64,000 nucleotides of DNA from JADGQN01 sp035315185 (GTDB lineage: Bacteria > Desulfobacterota > Syntrophorhabdia > Syntrophorhabdales > WCHB1-27): the NCBI GenBank assembly GCA_035315185.1, contig DATFYE010000081.1, positions 1 to 64,000 on the forward strand. Reading direction: 5' to 3'. Made by a program: the position numbers and the translations under genes. How positions within the stretch are numbered: position 1 is the first letter of the stretch; the number at the start of each line of letters is the position of its first letter. The notes beneath the pieces are model-generated. The model worked only from the letters and a program-made list of their open reading frames with translations. It had not been told where the DNA came from and searched no databases. Below, piece after piece: positions 15,614-24,418 of the stretch.

Positions 15614-17319
15614 TGGGCGGAATAGATTCGACCGGGAAGGTCGTGGAAGCGGACGTTCTGGTCGTCGGGGGCGGCTTGGCTGGTCTCTGGGCGGCCACCA
15701 AGGCGCGTGAGTACGTAGACATGGTGACGATCATCGATAAGGGACCGAAGGACTGGGGAGGCCAGTGTTCGCATGCCAGCGGTGGCATAATTGCCACTAT
15801 CCCGCAGGATAATGTTGCCGAATCCATAAAGGACCTGGTGTACTACTATGACGGCCTGTGCGATCAGGACCTCTGGGGCGAGATATTCGGGCAGTCTTAC
15901 GACCGCATCCAGGATTATCTGGAGATGGGCTACGAGTTTATCACGGAGCCGGATGGAAGGCTGAAGGGCATTCCACAGCGCAGCCTGGAGCACATCAAGT
16001 GCTATCTCGGAAAACCGTTCGGCATGGGCGGAAAGAACATGGTGGGGGTACTCCTGAATAAGGCCCAAAGGCTCGGGGTCGAGCGATTCGGTAGAATAAT
16101 GGTCACAAATCTGGTGAAGCAGGACGGTCGGGTGATCGGTGCGACGGGTTTCGATACAATCACCGGCGAGTTCTACATTTTCAAGGCTCACGCAGTCCTG
16201 CTCGCAGTAGGAAACGGGGGGTGGAAAGCTTCTTACCACCTCAACACGTGCGCAGGCGACAGCGTCTATCTTGGGCTCGCGGCTGGCGCCGAGGCAACAC
16301 AGTGCGAGTTCGCGAGCGTGTGGAACGTGCCGAAGCTTTTCAGCTGGGAGGGGCAGACCTATCTTTTGCCCCTCGGCGCCAGGTTCGTCAACGCAAAAGG
16401 CGAGTCTTTCATGGACAAGTACTCCCCTGTGTTTGGCGCAAATACCGATACCCATTACATCACGAGGGCAATGGCCGTGGAAGCGCGTGAGGGCAGGGCC
16501 CCCTTCTATCTCGACTGCACGAAGATGAAGCCGGAGGATCGCGAGCTCCTGACGCCCAAGGGAAAAGGCTGGATGCGACTCAACTATCTGAAGTTGGAAG
16601 ATATGGGCATACACTTCTTCGAAGAGAAGTCGGAATGGATGCCGCAGATGTGGAGAAGCGCAGCGGGCCTTGCCGCCGATCTGTCCGGAGGCACGTCAGT
16701 GCCGGGCCTGTTCGCGGCAGGCCGCGCCTGCGGTCTCGATCCTACGGTGTACATGGGCGGACTGTCCCTGTGTCTCTGCTCAGCCACGGGCAATACGGCC
16801 GGGGAAACGGCGGGCAGGTTCGCTGCTTCAGCCAAATCGACCGTCATGGACGAGGAGCTGGTTAATGAGCAAAAGCGAGATCTTTACCGACCCGTCCAGA
16901 AGAATGGCACAATGCCAAAGGAGGTCCTTCGCGAAATTCAAAAGGCCGTTTTCCCATGTGACGTGTCCATCCTGAAGAATGAAGCGGGACTGAAAAGGGC
17001 GGCAGCAAGGCTGGAAGTCATTAAAACGGAGCTGGTACCACAGATGGCTGCACCGGACGCGCATTACCTGATGAAACTGATGGAAGTGCGGAGCATACTC
17101 TTAATGAGCGAGCTCTACGTGCGCGCATCGCTCCTCAGAAAGGAGTCGCGGGCAGGTCATTACAGGGAGGATTACCCGGGCAGGGATGCCGCCCACTGGC
17201 TTGGCCGGCTCCTCGCGGGGCAAGACGCTGACGGCATAGCTTTCAGAGTGGACCCGCTGCCCATCGACCGCTACGCGATCAAGCCGACGCGTTACTATTC
17301 AGATAATTTCAGGTTTTGA
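15613..17319 (+). CDS. FAD-dependent oxidoreductase of the fumarate reductase / AprA flavoprotein superfamily
   Basis: A 568-residue soluble flavoprotein with N-terminal VVEADVLVVGGGLAGLWAAT (FAD Rossmann GxGxxG form) and IIDKGPKDWGGQCSHASGGI, the place where FAD is usually held. The C-terminal helical domain resembles AprA/SdhA. ATG 15613 follows the ferredoxin with a 1-base overlap; no signal peptide is seen, so it is cytoplasmic. Likely passes electrons between its FAD substrate site, the ferredoxin and the PreA-like protein. The substrate is unknown. It is not similar enough to known fumarate reductases or APS reductases for me to name it. Confidence 0.88.
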   Translation: MGGIDSTGKVVEADVLVVGGGLAGLWAATKAREYVDMVTIIDKGPKDWGGQCSHASGGIIATIPQDNVAESIKDLVYYYDGLCDQDLWGEIFGQSYDRIQDYLEMGYEFITEPDGRLKGIPQRSLEHIKCYLGKPFGMGGKNMVGVLLNKAQRLGVERFGRIMVTNLVKQDGRVIGATGFDTITGEFYIFKAHAVLLAVGNGGWKASYHLNTCAGDSVYLGLAAGAEATQCEFASVWNVPKLFSWEGQTYLLPLGARFVNAKGESFMDKYSPVFGANTDTHYITRAMAVEAREGRAPFYLDCTKMKPEDRELLTPKGKGWMRLNYLKLEDMGIHFFEEKSEWMPQMWRSAAGLAADLSGGTSVPGLFAAGRACGLDPTVYMGGLSLCLCSATGNTAGETAGRFAASAKSTVMDEELVNEQKRDLYRPVQKNGTMPKEVLREIQKAVFPCDVSILKNEAGLKRAAARLEVIKTELVPQMAAPDAHYLMKLMEVRSILLMSELYVRASLLRKESRAGHYREDYPGRDAAHWLGRLLAGQDADGIAFRVDPLPIDRYAIKPTRYYSDNFRF

Positions 17320-17331
17320 CTCGCGGCCTAA

Positions 17332-17397
17332 CCCCGCGGCCTTCGTTCGGGTCCATCCTGTTTCCGGTGCGGTTCAGGGCCCGAACGAAGGCCGGGG
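17332..17397. terminator. strong inverted repeat between convergent operons
   Basis: GGCCTTCGTTCGGG (17338-17351) pairs perfectly with CCCGAACGAAGGCC (17380-17393), a 14-bp stem, extended by CCCC/GGGG outside a small mismatch. It lies between the end of the flavoprotein gene (+) and the end of the MFS gene (-), so a bidirectional terminator or transcription barrier is likely. No T-run follows, so it may not act as a Rho-independent terminator in the classic way. Confidence 0.65.
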
Positions 17398-17414
17398 TCG
17401 ATTGTCTCGTTAGA

Positions 17415-18701
17415 CTAGTAACCTTCCTTTACCAGCGGTGAGATGAGTAGTCCGGCGATCAATACCGACAGCGCGAGAAACATAACGACGGCATTGTACC
17501 CGGAGACCTGTACCAGGAATCCGATGAAAGTGGGCGCGAGCATGCCGACCAGGAAGGCAACCAGAGCGGCCACGCCGACGGCGCGGGCGATGGCGTTTCT
17601 CGGCACGACGGACTGGATGAGAGGGCTAACCATCAGAAAAAGGACCTGCTGGCACATGAGTGCAATTATGAGAACTATAAGCGCGGAATAAGGATTTTCT
17701 ATGACGATGCCGCCCAGGAACATGGCAATACCGGCCATGATCCCGCCGGCTACTCCAAAAACAGCCCTGCGCATGACGCGATCGGAAAGATAGCCGAAAC
17801 CCAGGACCGTCACCACCGTGAAGACGTAATTGAGCGAATAGGCCCAGCCAGCCGCCTGAAAGGAAAAGTGGCGCACCGTGCGGAAGTAGCTGGGCATCCA
17901 TGTGGCCCAACCCCAGAAGTACAGGTTGATAAATGCCCAGGAGATAACCAGCAACCAGAAGCGGTAATTCCTGGCCCAACTTTTTCCTGCTTCGGTTGTC
18001 GCCTCTTCCGTTTCTTTCGCCTGAATTCCTTCTTCTATGTAGCGGAGTTCTTCACCGTTGACGCGCGGATGCTGGCGGGGACGGTCCCTCATCATGAAGA
18101 TTACCATGGGCAGGGGTATGAGGAGAGAGATCGCGGCAATGGCGAAGAAGGCCGTCCTCCAACCCCACGCGCCGATGAAGGCGACCATAAGCACTCCCGC
18201 CACGGCGGGACCGACGTTCTGCCCGTTGAGCCACATAGAGTTGGCCAAACTGCGTTCCTTTGGCGGGAACCAATTGGTCACGAAAGAAAAGTTGAAGGGA
18301 TGCTGAAACCCCTCTCCGATGCCCAGAAGCACTCTTGCGGCTATCAGGAGGTTTGCGGAAGGCGCTAGGCCGGAGAGGATCATGCTCAGGCCCCAGATTG
18401 CAATCCCCATTGCCCCGGCGATGCGGGCGCCGCACCATTTCATTGCCCACCCCCAGAGGACGGGGGTGAGGGCGTAACTGAGCATGAAGCCGGACATAAA
18501 AAGCCCCAGGACAACCGGCTTTCCGACAAGGTTCAAGTCCTGAAGGAACTGCTTGTTCGCGATGACCACGCCGATAGCAGTCCTGTCCACGTTGTTGACG
18601 ACGCCGACAATGATCATCGGCAATGCGATGTACCACCACCTCACGCGTGATCGCCGCACACCTGTGGCTGCCGCAACCCCCTGGGCTGATACTTCCGTCA
18701 T
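17415..18701 (-). CDS. MFS transporter (anion:cation symporter-like)
   Basis: A 428-residue major facilitator protein with about 12 membrane helices and the ACS-like features NVDRTAIGVV near helix 1, GIGEGFQHPFNFSFVTNWFPPKERSLANSMW-type sequence around residues 125-155 and a central cytoplasmic loop. Members often import organic acid anions. It is the last gene of an FAD oxidoreductase-ferredoxin-MFS run reading leftward, which suggests it brings in the substrate of that redox pair. The substrate is unknown. Confidence 0.9.
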   Translation of the reverse strand: MTEVSAQGVAAATGVRRSRVRWWYIALPMIIVGVVNNVDRTAIGVVIANKQFLQDLNLVGKPVVLGLFMSGFMLSYALTPVLWGWAMKWCGARIAGAMGIAIWGLSMILSGLAPSANLLIAARVLLGIGEGFQHPFNFSFVTNWFPPKERSLANSMWLNGQNVGPAVAGVLMVAFIGAWGWRTAFFAIAAISLLIPLPMVIFMMRDRPRQHPRVNGEELRYIEEGIQAKETEEATTEAGKSWARNYRFWLLVISWAFINLYFWGWATWMPSYFRTVRHFSFQAAGWAYSLNYVFTVVTVLGFGYLSDRVMRRAVFGVAGGIMAGIAMFLGGIVIENPYSALIVLIIALMCQQVLFLMVSPLIQSVVPRNAIARAVGVAALVAFLVGMLAPTFIGFLVQVSGYNAVVMFLALSVLIAGLLISPLVKEGY

Positions 18702-18812
18702 GTCCTATCCTCCGTTGTTCTTACGCGCCGGGCCGCCTGAAGACATCCTGCATGGCCCAACCATCTCTTGGTGGGACCTCGCGAACCGCTCGTCTTTCCC
18801 CGCAGGCACGTG

Positions 18813-19010
18813 CTATACGCGCATGTAGAGCGGGAACTCGTACGAGACGGCGTTCTCGGGACAACTTATACGACAGTTCCCGCAGTGCCAGCATTCCTCG
18901 GGATAGACAACCTCGGGGACTTCATTCCCAATCTCAAGGATGAGACCGGGGCAGTCCTCTATGCAGTTGCCGCACATATGGCAGCGTTCTTTGTTAAAGA
19001 CGGGAGGCAT
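18813..19010 (-). CDS. 2x[4Fe-4S] ferredoxin (AprB-like)
   Basis: A 65-residue protein with clusters CHMCGNCIEDCP (about 10-21) and CWHCGNCRISCP (about 40-51), followed by ENAVSYEFPLYMRV. The arrangement and YPEECWHCG resemble the ferredoxin part of adenylylsulfate reductase beta, but without its C-terminal tail. It lies 42 bases after the flavoprotein gene; the two are likely subunits of one oxidoreductase. Confidence 0.88.
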   Translation of the reverse strand: MPPVFNKERCHMCGNCIEDCPGLILEIGNEVPEVVYPEECWHCGNCRISCPENAVSYEFPLYMRV

Positions 19011-19052
19011 GGTTCACTCCTTCATGGTATCGTGTGTAGTCGGCATCGGTCC

Positions 19053-20705
19053 TTACCGGCCCCACGAGAATTTGAATTTTCCTTCTTCGTGCCAGATTAC
19101 GAGAGGTTTTTCCATGGCCGGGTCGAGATTCGGGAAATCACCCCGCCTGTAAACGGCCCTGCCGCTCTCCCTACGCTCAAGGCACGTGAGACAGGTCAAC
19201 ACGCATATCTTGTGCAGAGCGAGCGCCTCGTGGGCGCGCATCAGCTCGTGGTGGTTCGCCGCCTTTATTTTGTCCGCATACGTACCGATAAAATCCAGCT
19301 TCTGCAGGGCGAGACGTATCCCCTTCTCGCTGCGAGCGTACCCCATGTAGTAATCCATCACATTACGTAAAGAGGATTCGAAATCCTTGTAGCCAACTCC
19401 ATTCTTACGTTCGAGAGGCGCGAGCACCCTCTCCTTCTCCGCGGCTGCGGCTTTTTGGTCGATGTCTGCAAGCTGCCCACCCTTCAGGGCCGCCTCGGCG
19501 GCCTGCATCCCGGCATAGCAGCCCCCGCACATGGCGCCGGACCATGAAATGAAGGCGCAACCGTTGAAGAGGCCTTCGACGTTGGTTTCGAACTTGTCAT
19601 CCGTATAGAGCAGGCCGTCGGGGCTGATCTCGCTCAGCTCCACTTCCAGGGGGTCGCGCTTGAAATCGATGCCCACCTGGTCGGTCCAGTCATTGTAGGT
19701 GGCCTTGTCGCCCGGCATCAACACGTACTGGAGGTAGTGGGCGTCTTTCTCCGTAAAATGTGTCATGTCCATATAAAAGGGCGGTCCCTTCCCGTCCAAA
19801 AACTCCTGGTAGGTGCCCTGGACCTGGTGGATCCTGAGACCGTTCTCCCACATGGGATCGTATTTGCCCATGAACCGCTCCCCCAGGGCATTCAGCTCTT
19901 TGCCGCCCATGTTGTTGATGCCGTTCATCCCCGGCGCGCCGTAGCCTTTCGGTTCCAGCGTGGCCTGCTGCATGATATCGAGGTTCATGATCTTAGCGCC
20001 TATTTCCCAGGGAAGGACGAAATGGGCGCCTGTGACGTAAGGGCTGTACCAGCTGTTGAAAGGGTTGCCCGTGGAATTCGCCGATGCCCTGGCGACGGTC
20101 TTTCCCAGGCAGACCACTACCTTCTTTGCCTTGAATACGTAAAAGTCGCCGTTCCTGACATCGTAGGCCATGCAGCCGGACACGCGGTGCCCGCTCTTGC
20201 AGAGCTTTGTGGTGAGGAGGAAATCGAAGACGTTTATCCCTTCGGCCCGGACTCTGCGGGCGATCTGCCTCTTGACGGTTTGACCCCCCTCGACGTGGAT
20301 CCACCAGGAGCCCGGCTGGCCGAAGCCCTGACTGCGGAGATAGGAACCATCCTCGGTTTTCACGAAACCGATTTTTTCCTCGACAAGGATATCGAGTACG
20401 GGCCGCATCATCCTGTACCAGCCGTTCTCGACCATACCCGGCGTAAGCCCCGACACCGGTCGCGAATAGAACTTTACCAGCGCATCACAGGTGTCGGTCT
20501 CCGGTCCGCTGTCGAGAATAGCAAGGAAGTGGTCGTTGCCACCGCCTGCCTGGCCGCAGCTCTCCAGCCGCCCCTTATCGAGCAGGACTACGTCCGCGCC
20601 CTCCCGCTTGGCCGCAATCGCGGCCCCGCTCCCGGAAACGCCGGCGCCCAGAACAAGTACATCGGTTTCAACCATTTTCCCTAACGGGGTTTCCATTACG
20701 TTCAT
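19053..20705 (-). CDS. FAD-dependent oxidoreductase (AprA/FrdA-like)
   Basis: A 550-residue paralogue of the flavoprotein encoded at 15613. N-terminal VETDVLVLGAGVSGSGAAIAA is the FAD Rossmann site, and ESCGQAGGGNDHF follows at the position where AprA has its FAD-contacting segment. The C-terminal helical part has KTVARASANSTGN and a Cys-rich FISWSGAMCGGC. It is the first gene of a three-gene minus operon and lies just after the operator/promoter at 20790-20842. No signal peptide. It probably works with the 65-residue ferredoxin; the substrate is unknown. Confidence 0.88.
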   Translation of the reverse strand: MNVMETPLGKMVETDVLVLGAGVSGSGAAIAAKREGADVVLLDKGRLESCGQAGGGNDHFLAILDSGPETDTCDALVKFYSRPVSGLTPGMVENGWYRMMRPVLDILVEEKIGFVKTEDGSYLRSQGFGQPGSWWIHVEGGQTVKRQIARRVRAEGINVFDFLLTTKLCKSGHRVSGCMAYDVRNGDFYVFKAKKVVVCLGKTVARASANSTGNPFNSWYSPYVTGAHFVLPWEIGAKIMNLDIMQQATLEPKGYGAPGMNGINNMGGKELNALGERFMGKYDPMWENGLRIHQVQGTYQEFLDGKGPPFYMDMTHFTEKDAHYLQYVLMPGDKATYNDWTDQVGIDFKRDPLEVELSEISPDGLLYTDDKFETNVEGLFNGCAFISWSGAMCGGCYAGMQAAEAALKGGQLADIDQKAAAAEKERVLAPLERKNGVGYKDFESSLRNVMDYYMGYARSEKGIRLALQKLDFIGTYADKIKAANHHELMRAHEALALHKICVLTCLTCLERRESGRAVYRRGDFPNLDPAMEKPLVIWHEEGKFKFSWGR

Positions 20706-20789
20706 CTTGGTTGGCCTCCGCCCCTGATCCCTTGGCCTAAATTTCAGGCAAAGGAAAGTCTCACGACAGATTCTAGTAGCTTGTTAATA

Positions 20790-20804
20790 GTTGCATCGTA
20801 CAAC
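20790..20804. promoter_or_regulatory. putative MarR operator (GTTG-N7-CAAC) upstream of the flavoprotein operon
   Basis: GTTGCATCGTACAAC is an imperfect 15-base inverted repeat. It lies 9 bases downstream of the -10 box of the minus-strand promoter at 20814-20842 and matches repeats at 30255-30269 (within marR) and 30373-30387 (before hyuA). Binding by the MarR protein at 29805 would block transcription of the flavoprotein-ferredoxin-MFS operon. Sequence similarity is seen; the regulator assignment is inference. Confidence 0.6.
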
Positions 20805-20813
20805 CTTATACGT

Positions 20814-20842
20814 TTATACGCCCACCGTCTGGAACTTGTCAA
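20814..20842 (-). promoter_or_regulatory. sigma70-type promoter for the flavoprotein-ferredoxin-MFS operon
   Basis: On the minus strand TTGACA (20837-20842), a 17-base spacer and GTATAA (20814-20819) form a good vegetative promoter about 110 bases upstream of the flavoprotein start. Its layout is the same as the promoters at 21175 and 30332. Confidence 0.6.
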
Positions 20843-21174
20843 GTGATTTTTCGACAAAAAACTAATGAGCAAAAGGAGAGCCGCAGAAAGAAGGATTGAG
20901 AAGCCCTCGCCTATGAGATTCAAGCCGAACATGAGGATCAGGACGGCCCAACTGAAATAAGACGCGCCTTGATATCTATGCGGGTTGCGGAGAACCTCAA
21001 AAGTAACCGGTACAGCTTACAAAGGGGGATAACCCGCTGTTCAAACCCGTTTCACTATTGCCGTCCCAAAGTTTCACCATGTCCCTTTCTTGGCTAATGG
21101 AAGTTTGAACTCGAACAATTTCGCAGAGAGCGCTAAATCTTTTTGAGAGGGGAAAAACTTGAAAGGGAAAAAGC

Positions 21175-21203
21175 TTGACACACCTTGGACGATAGCTGTA
21201 TAA
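21175..21203 (+). promoter_or_regulatory. sigma70-type promoter for the alcohol dehydrogenase operon
   Basis: TTGACA (21175-21180), a 17-base spacer and GTATAA (21198-21203), the same boxes and spacing as the hyuA promoter at 30332. The following GACAATCATATAGTTG also resembles GACACCTATATAGTTG in the hyuA promoter, so the similarity extends past the core boxes. Confidence 0.7.
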
Positions 21204-21215
21204 GACAATCATATA

Positions 21216-21229
21216 GTTGGGAATCCAAC
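21216..21229. promoter_or_regulatory. putative operator (GTTGG-N4-CCAAC) at the alcohol dehydrogenase promoter
   Basis: GTTGGGAATCCAAC is a perfect 5-base inverted repeat with a 4-base centre, exactly 12 bases after the -10 box, the same offset as at hyuA. The half sites share GTTG/CAAC with the other operators, but the total length is one base shorter, so affinity may differ. Confidence 0.5.
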
Positions 21230-21291
21230 GAATATTTATTTCTTTGTGTAACACACAAGACAAGGACAATAGCCACCGAGAAGGAGGAACC

Positions 21292-22512
21292 GTGAAGACA
21301 GGAGGTACCGATATCTTTACTTTCTATCTGGGAACCAAAGTTATCCACGGGTTACACAGCGTTCAGCAGACCGGAGTTGAATTCAAGGGATTAAAGGGTA
21401 GCAAGGCTCTGATCGTGACCGATAAGGGCGTGAGAAATGCCGGGCTCGTCGAAGCCGTTACCGAATCTTTGAAGGGAAATGGGATCGGCTATACAGTCTT
21501 TGACGAGGTCGAAGAAGACCCGGGGGTTGTGACCGTGGCCAAAGGCGTGCAGCTGGCTCTGACAGAAAAGTGTGACGGGATCGTTGTTGTCGGGGGCGGC
21601 AGCCCGATATGCGCAGGCAGGGCCATTGCAGTAGTGGTAGCAAATGGCGGAGAGATTCGAGACTATATAGGCCTCAATAAAGCCGCAAAGCCGCCGCTTC
21701 CGTTGATCGCCATACCGACGACTGCAGGCTCCGGGGCCGAGGTCTCACAGTTTATCCTACTCAAAGACGAGGAGCTGCACACAAAGATGGTTGCAGGGAG
21801 CCCGCTCTATTTTCCAAAGGTGGCCATACTCGATCCCCTTCTGCTCAAAGGATTGTCTTTCCATCAATTTGTCGCAAGCGGCGTGGATGCCCTGGGACAT
21901 GCGATTGAGGGCTACCTGACAACTATGACCACGCCCATTACCGATGCGCTGGCCCTCCAGGCCGTGGGCATGCTGTACCAGAACCTCAGGGCAGCGGCGA
22001 CAAGCGAAGATATGGATGCGAAAGAGGCCTGCCTCGTCGCAAGCTCCATGGCGAATATAGCTTGCGGTAATTCTCGTTTGGGGCTGGTCCATGCGATGTC
22101 GAATCCGGTGGAGGGCATGTTCAAGGTCCCCCATGGTATTTCCGTGGGAATACTTTTGCCCCGCGTGATGGAATTCAATCTGCCTGCCAGCCATTCCAGA
22201 TTTGCCGCTCTTGCGAAGGCCATGGGAGAGAGTGAGGTCGGAAGATCGCCGGAAGAGCTCGCGCCCCGGGCGATTGTCGCCTTGAAGAGACTGCTGGTCG
22301 ATCTCGATTTTCCAAGGAAATATTCCGAGCCGGAAGTCGACCGCGGCGCCATACCCGGGATGGCCGCATTAGCGATGGGCGGACAGTTCTCGCTCCATGA
22401 TTCAAGCAAAGCGTATTCGGCCAAAACACCCGTCCCAAGCGCGAATATAAGAAAGACCACCATGGGCGATCTCGTGAGGCTCTATGAGAAAGCCTTGGAA
22501 GGTTGGGAGTAG
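21292..22512 (+). CDS. iron-containing alcohol dehydrogenase
   Basis: A 406-residue group III (Fe-ADH) dehydrogenase. The NAD(P) motif GDGIVVVGGGSPI-type GGGSP near residue 100, and the metal ligands Asp and His in VDALGHAIE, His in GLVHAMSNP and His in KVPHGIS, are present. I set the start at GTG 21292 behind AAGGAGGA (21281-21288); an upstream ATG at 21217 lies inside the operator. It is followed by a CocE-type hydrolase 25 bases on. Probably oxidises or reduces an alcohol/aldehyde; specificity is not readable. Confidence 0.92.
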   Translation: MKTGGTDIFTFYLGTKVIHGLHSVQQTGVEFKGLKGSKALIVTDKGVRNAGLVEAVTESLKGNGIGYTVFDEVEEDPGVVTVAKGVQLALTEKCDGIVVVGGGSPICAGRAIAVVVANGGEIRDYIGLNKAAKPPLPLIAIPTTAGSGAEVSQFILLKDEELHTKMVAGSPLYFPKVAILDPLLLKGLSFHQFVASGVDALGHAIEGYLTTMTTPITDALALQAVGMLYQNLRAAATSEDMDAKEACLVASSMANIACGNSRLGLVHAMSNPVEGMFKVPHGISVGILLPRVMEFNLPASHSRFAALAKAMGESEVGRSPEELAPRAIVALKRLLVDLDFPRKYSEPEVDRGAIPGMAALAMGGQFSLHDSSKAYSAKTPVPSANIRKTTMGDLVRLYEKALEGWE

Positions 22513-22537
22513 TCGTTGACGAGAAGGAGGACATCCG

Positions 22538-24265
22538 ATGAGTAATAAGCAAAAGAAAACCCGGGGATCGGAACCGATGTATCAGGTCAAGCTCGAGAAG
22601 GATGTGTACGTTCCTGTGCGCGGGGGGGTAAGGCTCTGTGTGGATATCTTTCGACCAGATGCCAATGGCAAGTTTCCTGCGCTGCTCGCCTATGGTCAAT
22701 ACGGAAAGGAGCTGGAGGAGTTGGGCCTTACGTTCCCTCCGCAGGCTCGGCCCAGCCCGCTCTGGGACGGGGGTATCGAAGGCGGCGATACGAAGTATAT
22801 TGTGAGCCACGGCTATGTGCACGTGGTAGCGGACGCGCGGGGGACAGGTAAATCCGAGGGTGAATGTTACGGTTTTCTCGGCACCGGCGGTGACTGGGAA
22901 GGAAAAGATTGCTACGACCTGATCGAATGGATCGCCGCGCAGCCCTGGTGCAACGGAAATGTCGGCATGGTGGGCATATCGTATCTCGGCTCGGTTCAGG
23001 TGCTTGCCGCGGCCGAACGGCCCCCGCATCTCAAGGCCATCTTCTGTAACGGGGGCCATTTCGATATGTACGAGTGGGCATATCACGGCGGCATCATGTG
23101 GTTGATGCCGCGCGCAGCCCTTGAGGGACGCGGCGGGGACAGCGGCGTTGCCTGGAAGAATGTGAAGTCGGCTGCGGTGAAAAAATTGGGTAAGAAGGAG
23201 TTCGAGCGCCGCATCCGGGAACGCTTGCAAGACCCGGACGTGAAGAACTATCCCAACTTCATCCATCTCCTTGAGTATCCGCAACCGCATCCCCAGTTCA
23301 TCGATTGGATCGTGAACCCATGCGATGGGCCCTTCTACCAGCAAGACAATCCCATCTCAAAGGCAGACCGCATCACAATACCGGTCCACATCTCCGTTAA
23401 ATGGGGACGCGGCTGGACCGTGGACGGCACCATCGATTGCTACCATGCCCTCAAAGGACCCAAGTGGCTGGAACTCCACCCTCTTCCCCCGATGCAGGAA
23501 CGGCCATTTCATGAATACCACGACGTCATGCTGCGCTGGTACGATCACTGGCTCAAAGGGATTGACACGGGCGTTACGAAACAGCCGCCCATCAAAGTCT
23601 TTGTGGAGGGGATCAGAAAATGGCGGTATGAAAATGAATGGCCCCTCGCGCGAACGGCGTGGACCGAATTCTACCTGCGGCCTCGCCACCGGCTTCTCAA
23701 CCTACCGGAACCGCTGGGTATCGAATCGGTTCCGCCTGACGGCTTCTACCAGCCGCCACTGACCGTGACCAACGTTGTTGAGGTATTAAGATACACCACA
23801 AACCCGATGCCCGAAGACACTGAAGTTACGGGTCCCGGGGCATTCTACATGTTCGCTGCGATAGATACTGATGATACGAACTTCATCGTGAAGCTGAACG
23901 ACATCGATCCGCATGGCAACAGATCTCCTGTCTCTACAGGCTGGCTCAAGGCCTCGCACCGGGAAGTTGATGAGAACAAGTCAAAGCCCTGGCGGCCGCA
24001 CCATCCGCACACGCGGGCGATATCCGTCGTGCCTGGAGAGATATACAGGTATGCAATACAGATCTATTCCATGTCCTGGGTATTCAAGGCGGGTCATCAC
24101 ATAGAACTTGAAATCAGGAGCCAGGAGGCCAGTGACGATCCTCTGGCAGCGTTGCTGCCACCGGATGCTTCTCACTTGCCATCGGGCAGGGCAACTACCC
24201 ACAAGATTTACCGGGATAAAGAGCATCCGTCTTATTTGCTGTTGCCCCTTATCCCGGCGAAGTAA
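22538..24265 (+). CDS. CocE/NonD family hydrolase (X-Pro dipeptidyl-peptidase S15-like)
   Basis: A 575-residue alpha/beta hydrolase: N-terminal core with DIFRPDANGKFPALLAYGQY, ADARGTGKSEGE and the nucleophile elbow GISYLGS (Ser around residue 151), a helical cap, then the C-terminal jelly-roll domain typical of cocaine esterase and acyl-peptidases. No signal peptide; begins MSNKQKK. It follows the alcohol dehydrogenase by 25 bases with a GAGAAGGAGG ribosome-binding site and is probably co-transcribed. It likely cleaves an ester or amide made available by the pathway; the substrate is unknown. Confidence 0.88.
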   Translation: MSNKQKKTRGSEPMYQVKLEKDVYVPVRGGVRLCVDIFRPDANGKFPALLAYGQYGKELEELGLTFPPQARPSPLWDGGIEGGDTKYIVSHGYVHVVADARGTGKSEGECYGFLGTGGDWEGKDCYDLIEWIAAQPWCNGNVGMVGISYLGSVQVLAAAERPPHLKAIFCNGGHFDMYEWAYHGGIMWLMPRAALEGRGGDSGVAWKNVKSAAVKKLGKKEFERRIRERLQDPDVKNYPNFIHLLEYPQPHPQFIDWIVNPCDGPFYQQDNPISKADRITIPVHISVKWGRGWTVDGTIDCYHALKGPKWLELHPLPPMQERPFHEYHDVMLRWYDHWLKGIDTGVTKQPPIKVFVEGIRKWRYENEWPLARTAWTEFYLRPRHRLLNLPEPLGIESVPPDGFYQPPLTVTNVVEVLRYTTNPMPEDTEVTGPGAFYMFAAIDTDDTNFIVKLNDIDPHGNRSPVSTGWLKASHREVDENKSKPWRPHHPHTRAISVVPGEIYRYAIQIYSMSWVFKAGHHIELEIRSQEASDDPLAALLPPDASHLPSGRATTHKIYRDKEHPSYLLLPLIPAK

Positions 24266-24393
24266 TACCAATTCGCCTTCAGGCGTATACCTTCGTTGCC
24301 CTTCGGCCTGTTCTTACTCGACGTACCGCCAGGTACGCCTGCGTAGCCCAGGCCTCGGCTCGCCTCGGTCTCCGCTTGAATCCAAATTGGTAT
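24265..24393. repeat. structured inverted-repeat element between convergent genes
   Basis: ATACCAATT (24265-24273) and AATTGGTAT (24385-24393) are 9-base inverted ends enclosing about 110 bases rich in short hairpins, such as CGCCTTCAGGCG and CGTACCGCCAGGTACG. It fills the gap between the hydrolase (+) and the DctP gene (-). It looks like a small palindromic repeat or MITE-like unit that may also terminate transcription from both sides. Only one copy was noticed in the window. Confidence 0.45.
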
Positions 24394-24418
24394 ACTACTC
24401 GGTAATAGAGACCGCCGC

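Larger units (their letters stand above)
20706..21291. other. 586-base divergent promoter region between the flavoprotein and alcohol dehydrogenase operons
   Basis: It holds two divergent promoters with GTTG...CAAC operators (see the entries at 20790, 20814, 21175 and 21216). In between, the minus strand is open as a short hydrophobic frame (about 20744-21000) containing FEVLRNPHRYQGASYFSW, which looks protein-like but has no start with a ribosome-binding site and contains the promoter, so I leave it as a possible relic. No other structure was recognised. Confidence 0.55.

Noticed and set aside
15592..16614. 340-codon minus-strand open frame
   Set aside because: Antisense to the flavoprotein gene; no domain or start site support.
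19737..20684. 315-codon plus-strand open frame
   Set aside because: Antisense to the FAD oxidoreductase gene; a high-GC shadow frame.
22175..23344. 389-codon minus-strand open frame
   Set aside because: Antisense to the alcohol dehydrogenase and CocE genes.
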